DNA from: Prevotellaceae bacterium
GTDB taxonomy: Bacteria > Bacteroidota > Bacteroidia > Bacteroidales > UBA932
Reading direction: 5' to 3'
Assembly: GCA_031275145.1 (NCBI GenBank)
Contig: JAISPE010000096.1
Coordinates: forward strand, 1-8,506
Length of the DNA: 8,506 nucleotides
In this document: one piece after another, positions 6,227 through 8,506 of the stretch
Layout of the letters: each line of letters begins with the position of its first letter
Numbering within the stretch: the stretch's first letter is position 1
Position numbers and translations under genes: made by a program
The notes under the pieces: model-generated
Databases searched by the model: none
Told to the model about the DNA's origin: nothing
Seen by the model: the letters and a program-made list of their open reading frames with translations, nothing else

Positions 6227-7051
6227 TCAATCATTTATTTTATCTATTTTATCCAGCATTCCGGCAATGATGGCAGTCATTTTTATTTCGGCTTTGGCGC
6301 CCTCTCTCTGCACATCTTCGTGCGAGACTTCTATGATTTTGCCTTCCACGCCGATGTCCGTAACGATGGAAATTCCGAAAACGGGAAGTCCGGCATGGCG
6401 GGCGACAATCACTTCCGGCACAGTGGACATCCCGATTGCATCTCCGCCTATCAGTCTGAAATATCTGTATTCGGCCGGAGTTTCAAACGTTGGACCCGTT
6501 GTACCGACATAAACGCCTTTCTCTATTTTGATTGAATGCTGTTTTGCCACATCGGAAGCCAGATCAATCAGACCGGGGTCATAAGGATGACTCATGTCGG
6601 GAAATCTGAGGCCGAGCCTGTCGTCGTTGCGCCCGATTAGCGGATTGGGCAATAAGTTGATATGGTCGGAAATAACCATCAGTGTCCCTATTTCGTAGTC
6701 CGGATTCAATCCTCCGCTTGCATTCGATACAAACAGGCGCCTTACTCCCAATTCTTTCATAATTCTCACAGGGAATGTGATCTGTTCCATACTGTAACCC
6801 TCATAATAATGAAACCGTCCCTGCATCGCAACGACCTTTGCAGATCCGAGTTTTCCGAAAATCAACCGTCCTTCGTGACCCCTGACCGTTGAAACCGGAA
6901 ATCCCGGAATGTCGGTGTATTCAAGCGTCTGACGTTCGGTGATTTTTGTTGCCAGACCTCCAAGTCCGGTACCGAGTATTATTCCTGTTTCGGGTTGCAG
7001 ATTTATTTCAGTTTTGATAAAATCTGCCGTCTTCTTTATTTTTTCGTACAT
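6227..7051 (-). CDS. punA: Purine-nucleoside phosphorylase, trimeric PNP-I type
   Basis: The enzyme splits purine nucleosides with phosphate into free base and ribose 1-phosphate for purine salvage in the cytoplasm. The 274 residues carry the trimeric PNP signatures: GTGLGGL (27-33, Thr28 at the phosphate site), RGHEGRL (57-63, His59), QGRFHYYEGY (77-86, His81 and Tyr83), NASGGLN (110-116), GPTFETPAEYR (186-196, Glu190) and GMSTVPEVIVARH (207-219, Met208). Positions 190-232 run 11 behind human PNP. At the site of human Asn243, which favours 6-oxopurines, this protein has Asp232 (IVTDIG), so substrate range may be wider than inosine and guanosine; this is inference. The ATG at 7049-7051 lies inside the 3' end of lpxK with a 44-bp overlap. 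The next in-frame Met is residue 76, beyond essential motifs, so the overlapping start is required. Translation is likely coupled to lpxK. Confidence 0.95.
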   Translation of the reverse strand: MYEKIKKTADFIKTEINLQPETGIILGTGLGGLATKITERQTLEYTDIPGFPVSTVRGHEGRLIFGKLGSAKVVAMQGRFHYYEGYSMEQITFPVRIMKELGVRRLFVSNASGGLNPDYEIGTLMVISDHINLLPNPLIGRNDDRLGLRFPDMSHPYDPGLIDLASDVAKQHSIKIEKGVYVGTTGPTFETPAEYRYFRLIGGDAIGMSTVPEVIVARHAGLPVFGISIVTDIGVEGKIIEVSHEDVQREGAKAEIKMTAIIAGMLDKIDKIND

Positions 7052-8081
7052 GATTAGTTATATTTATATTAAAACTGTCTGAATCATCTATTTTTATTTT
7101 AACGGGAATACAGAATATATTTTCCGGAATCCCTTCTTTCGTTTTGCGAAAATATGAAATTAATCTGACACTGTCCTTTTCGGTGGTTACAATTGTACGT
7201 GACGCCGCTCTTTTCAGGATATTACGAATATCTTTTTCTGAAAAATTATGATGATCGTGGAAGGTCATCTGTTCGATAACAGCTTCGGGATACTGTTCTT
7301 TGAGCTGTCTGAAAAAGACGGCGGGGTTTGCAATACCCGACACTGCCAGCAGATTCGACGAATCAAAGTCAGATTTGTCCGAACCCGACAAAGGATACGC
7401 TTTTCCCGGTTCAAAACAGCTGAAATATACCGGTTTATTATATTTTTGCAGTTTATCTGCATATTTTTGCTTTTCGTTCTGCGAGATGTTTGCCGGGCAT
7501 TTGGTAATCACAAGAATATCTGCCCTGTACAGACTTGACAGACAGTCCCGAAGTCTTCCGGCGGGTAACATCGAATCGTTCCAGACGGGACGGTTACAGT
7601 CTATCAGCACAATGTTCAGCGACGGCGCAATCTGTCGATGTTGAAATGCGTCGTCAAGCAGAATCAGATCCAGGGAAGGATAATCTGTCTGTAACCGTTT
7701 TATTCCCCGCACTCTGTCGGCATCGACAGCAACAACAGTGGCGGGATATTTGCGTTTTATCTGCAAAGGTTCATCGCCGGTTTTCGATACCGGATCGTCA
7801 GTTTCAACATACTGAAACCCTTTTGACTGCCGTTTATATCCCCGCGAAAGTACGGCTATGCTGAAATCTTTGCTTAAAAGATCTGTCAAATACTCTGTAT
7901 GGGGGGTTTTACCGGCGCCGCCGACAGCAATATTGCCGATAGAAATAACGGGTATTCCGAATCTGTAAGACGGAAACAAACCGTTGTCGTAAAATTTATT
8001 ACGCAACAAAACCGCTGCCCTGTAAATTAAAGATAACGGCAGTAGCAACAAATATATCAGCCTGTCTACAAATATTCCCAA
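7008..8081 (-). CDS. lpxK: Tetraacyldisaccharide 4'-kinase (lipid A 4'-kinase)
   Basis: LpxK uses ATP to phosphorylate the 4' position of the tetraacylated disaccharide 1-phosphate, giving lipid IVA, at the cytoplasmic face of the inner membrane. The 357 residues begin with a hydrophobic segment (about 8-27, LIYLLLLPLSLIY) that fits its membrane association. Then follow IPVISIGNIAVGG (43-55), a Walker A GGAGKTP (54-60), LSRGYKR (78-84), LLDDAFQHR (141-149), MLPAGRLRD (171-179), FHDHHNF (274-280) and TTEKD (299-303). All are typical of the family. The frame contains no ATG before residue 171. The start taken is TTG at 8079-8081, which gives an N-terminus of about the length I recall for Bacteroides LpxK. 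The frame is open only 12 codons further upstream and has no better start. It is the first gene of the minus-strand cluster and overlaps punA. A single-base deletion in the A run just before the TTG is an alternative explanation for the missing ATG. Confidence 0.93.
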   Translation of the reverse strand: MGIFVDRLIYLLLLPLSLIYRAAVLLRNKFYDNGLFPSYRFGIPVISIGNIAVGGAGKTPHTEYLTDLLSKDFSIAVLSRGYKRQSKGFQYVETDDPVSKTGDEPLQIKRKYPATVVAVDADRVRGIKRLQTDYPSLDLILLDDAFQHRQIAPSLNIVLIDCNRPVWNDSMLPAGRLRDCLSSLYRADILVITKCPANISQNEKQKYADKLQKYNKPVYFSCFEPGKAYPLSGSDKSDFDSSNLLAVSGIANPAVFFRQLKEQYPEAVIEQMTFHDHHNFSEKDIRNILKRAASRTIVTTEKDSVRLISYFRKTKEGIPENIFCIPVKIKIDDSDSFNINITNHVRKNKEDGRFYQN

Positions 8082-8217
8082 TTTTCTTGCCGTTTCATTT
8101 TGTTTCGCATGAATATTTCATTTCCTTCCGGAATATCGCCGGACTTCATTTTATTTGTGCCTAAGCACATGGACAGTATAAGTACAATATTCCTCATTTC
8201 CTACTATAAAACGGGGA

Positions 8218-8225
8218 CAAAGATA
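8218..8225 (-). promoter_or_regulatory. Candidate promoter -7 element for the lpxK-punA-trxB-dxr unit
   Basis: On the minus strand this reads TATCTTTG, a full match to the Bacteroidota -7 consensus TAnnTTTG. It lies about 136 bp before the lpxK start, in the right orientation, in the only sizeable gap upstream of the four-gene cluster. No TTTG or TTG stands 19-21 bp upstream; that position is taken by an inverted repeat (8234-8258). The transcription start would fall near 8211. Confidence 0.45.
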
Positions 8226-8233
8226 TGGAATAT

Positions 8234-8258
8234 AATTGACAATCGATAATTGTCAATT
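8234..8258. repeat. Perfect 10-bp inverted repeat upstream of lpxK, possible operator
   Basis: AATTGACAAT (8234-8243) and ATTGTCAATT (8249-8258) are perfect inverted copies separated by five bases. The centre lies about 20 bp upstream of the candidate -7 element, just where the -33 element would be. This arrangement fits a dimeric regulator site, but it could also be another short palindromic repeat; no factor can be named from the sequence. Confidence 0.5.
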
Positions 8259-8470
8259 CCCGCAGGACAACACTTGATAATGCTACTGTCGCGATTTTTC
8301 GCCTGCACAGGAATAGCTACTTCAGGACATGACACTCATTTCTCATAACTCATAATTCATAACTCAAAATTTTTCTCATTAAAATTGAATTTTTTACCAT
8401 TCCCTTGAACATTTCGCAAAAAGGGTTGTTTACATAGCGTGTAAGTTAGTTTTTCATAGGTTAGTTCAGC
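8259..8470. other. Intergenic region without a coding gene; possible small RNA
   Basis: No convincing open frame is present. At 8341-8364 the sequence has tandem near-repeats of the type CTCATAA/TTCATAA. Two small hairpins precede the terminator at the window edge: CCCTT/AAGGG (8402-8406 with 8421-8425) and TTACA/TGTAA (8430-8434 with 8440-8444). Together with the terminator at 8471-8506 they could form a short structured plus-strand RNA. A weak -7-like TAAAATTG is at 8380-8387. I recognise no known RNA family. Confidence 0.35.
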
Positions 8471-8506
8471 AACGAGGTAGAGAGACCCAAACTCTGCCTC
8501 GTTTTT
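8471..8506 (+). terminator. Strong intrinsic terminator, plus strand
   Basis: AACGAGGTAGAG (8471-8482) pairs with CTCTGCCTCGTT (8492-8503) over 12 bp with a single T-G wobble, around a 9-nt loop, and runs into T at 8502-8506, where the window ends. On the opposite strand no T run follows the stem, so the direction is plus. No plus-strand gene lies between this point and 8082, so it either ends an unannotated small RNA or acts as an attenuator for something beyond the window. Confidence 0.75.

Overview
The window looks like a chromosomal segment of a member of the Bacteroidota, probably order Bacteroidales. Three things suggest this. Starts are preceded by A/T-rich sequence rather than a clear Shine-Dalgarno. 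Two places match the Bacteroidota -7 promoter element (TAnnTTTG). A lipid A kinase gene (lpxK) runs directly into a purine nucleoside phosphorylase gene (punA), a pairing I recall from Bacteroides-type genomes. The protein families fit a Gram-negative cell with lipid A, biotin synthesis and the MEP isoprenoid pathway. Species cannot be told from the window.

Left part, plus strand (1-3726): the 3' end of bioA (biotin synthesis) is followed by about 620 bp without a gene. That gap holds a large nested palindrome (413-530), a run of short hairpins with the dispersed 'TCATTGCGA...CGAAGCAATC' type of repeat (about 554-754), and an A/T-rich leader with one promoter-like motif. Next is a large exported di-heme protein of 899 residues (1027-3726). 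It is related to the alpha subunit of hydrazine synthase, with an N-terminal helical region, a beta-propeller-like middle and a C-terminal part carrying two CxxCH sites. A second palindrome built on the same sequence as the first lies just after its stop codon, so the gene is bracketed by two related palindromic elements.

Right part, minus strand (8081 down to 4045): four housekeeping genes lie close together and probably form one transcription unit in the order lpxK, punA, trxB, dxr. They cover lipid A 4'-phosphorylation, purine salvage, thioredoxin reduction and the first committed step of the MEP pathway. lpxK and punA overlap by 44 bp; the other gaps are 23 and 62 bp. lpxK has no usable ATG and appears to start at TTG. 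Upstream of it are a good minus-strand -7 motif and a perfect 10-bp inverted repeat placed where the -33 element would be expected.

Right edge (about 8259-8506): no coding gene. The window ends in a strong plus-strand intrinsic terminator preceded by two small hairpins, with no visible gene for it to terminate, so a small structured RNA is possible.

The most interesting points are the hydrazine-synthase-alpha-like protein without any partner subunits nearby, and the palindromic elements on either side of it. I see no defence system, CRISPR array, tRNA, rRNA or transposase.
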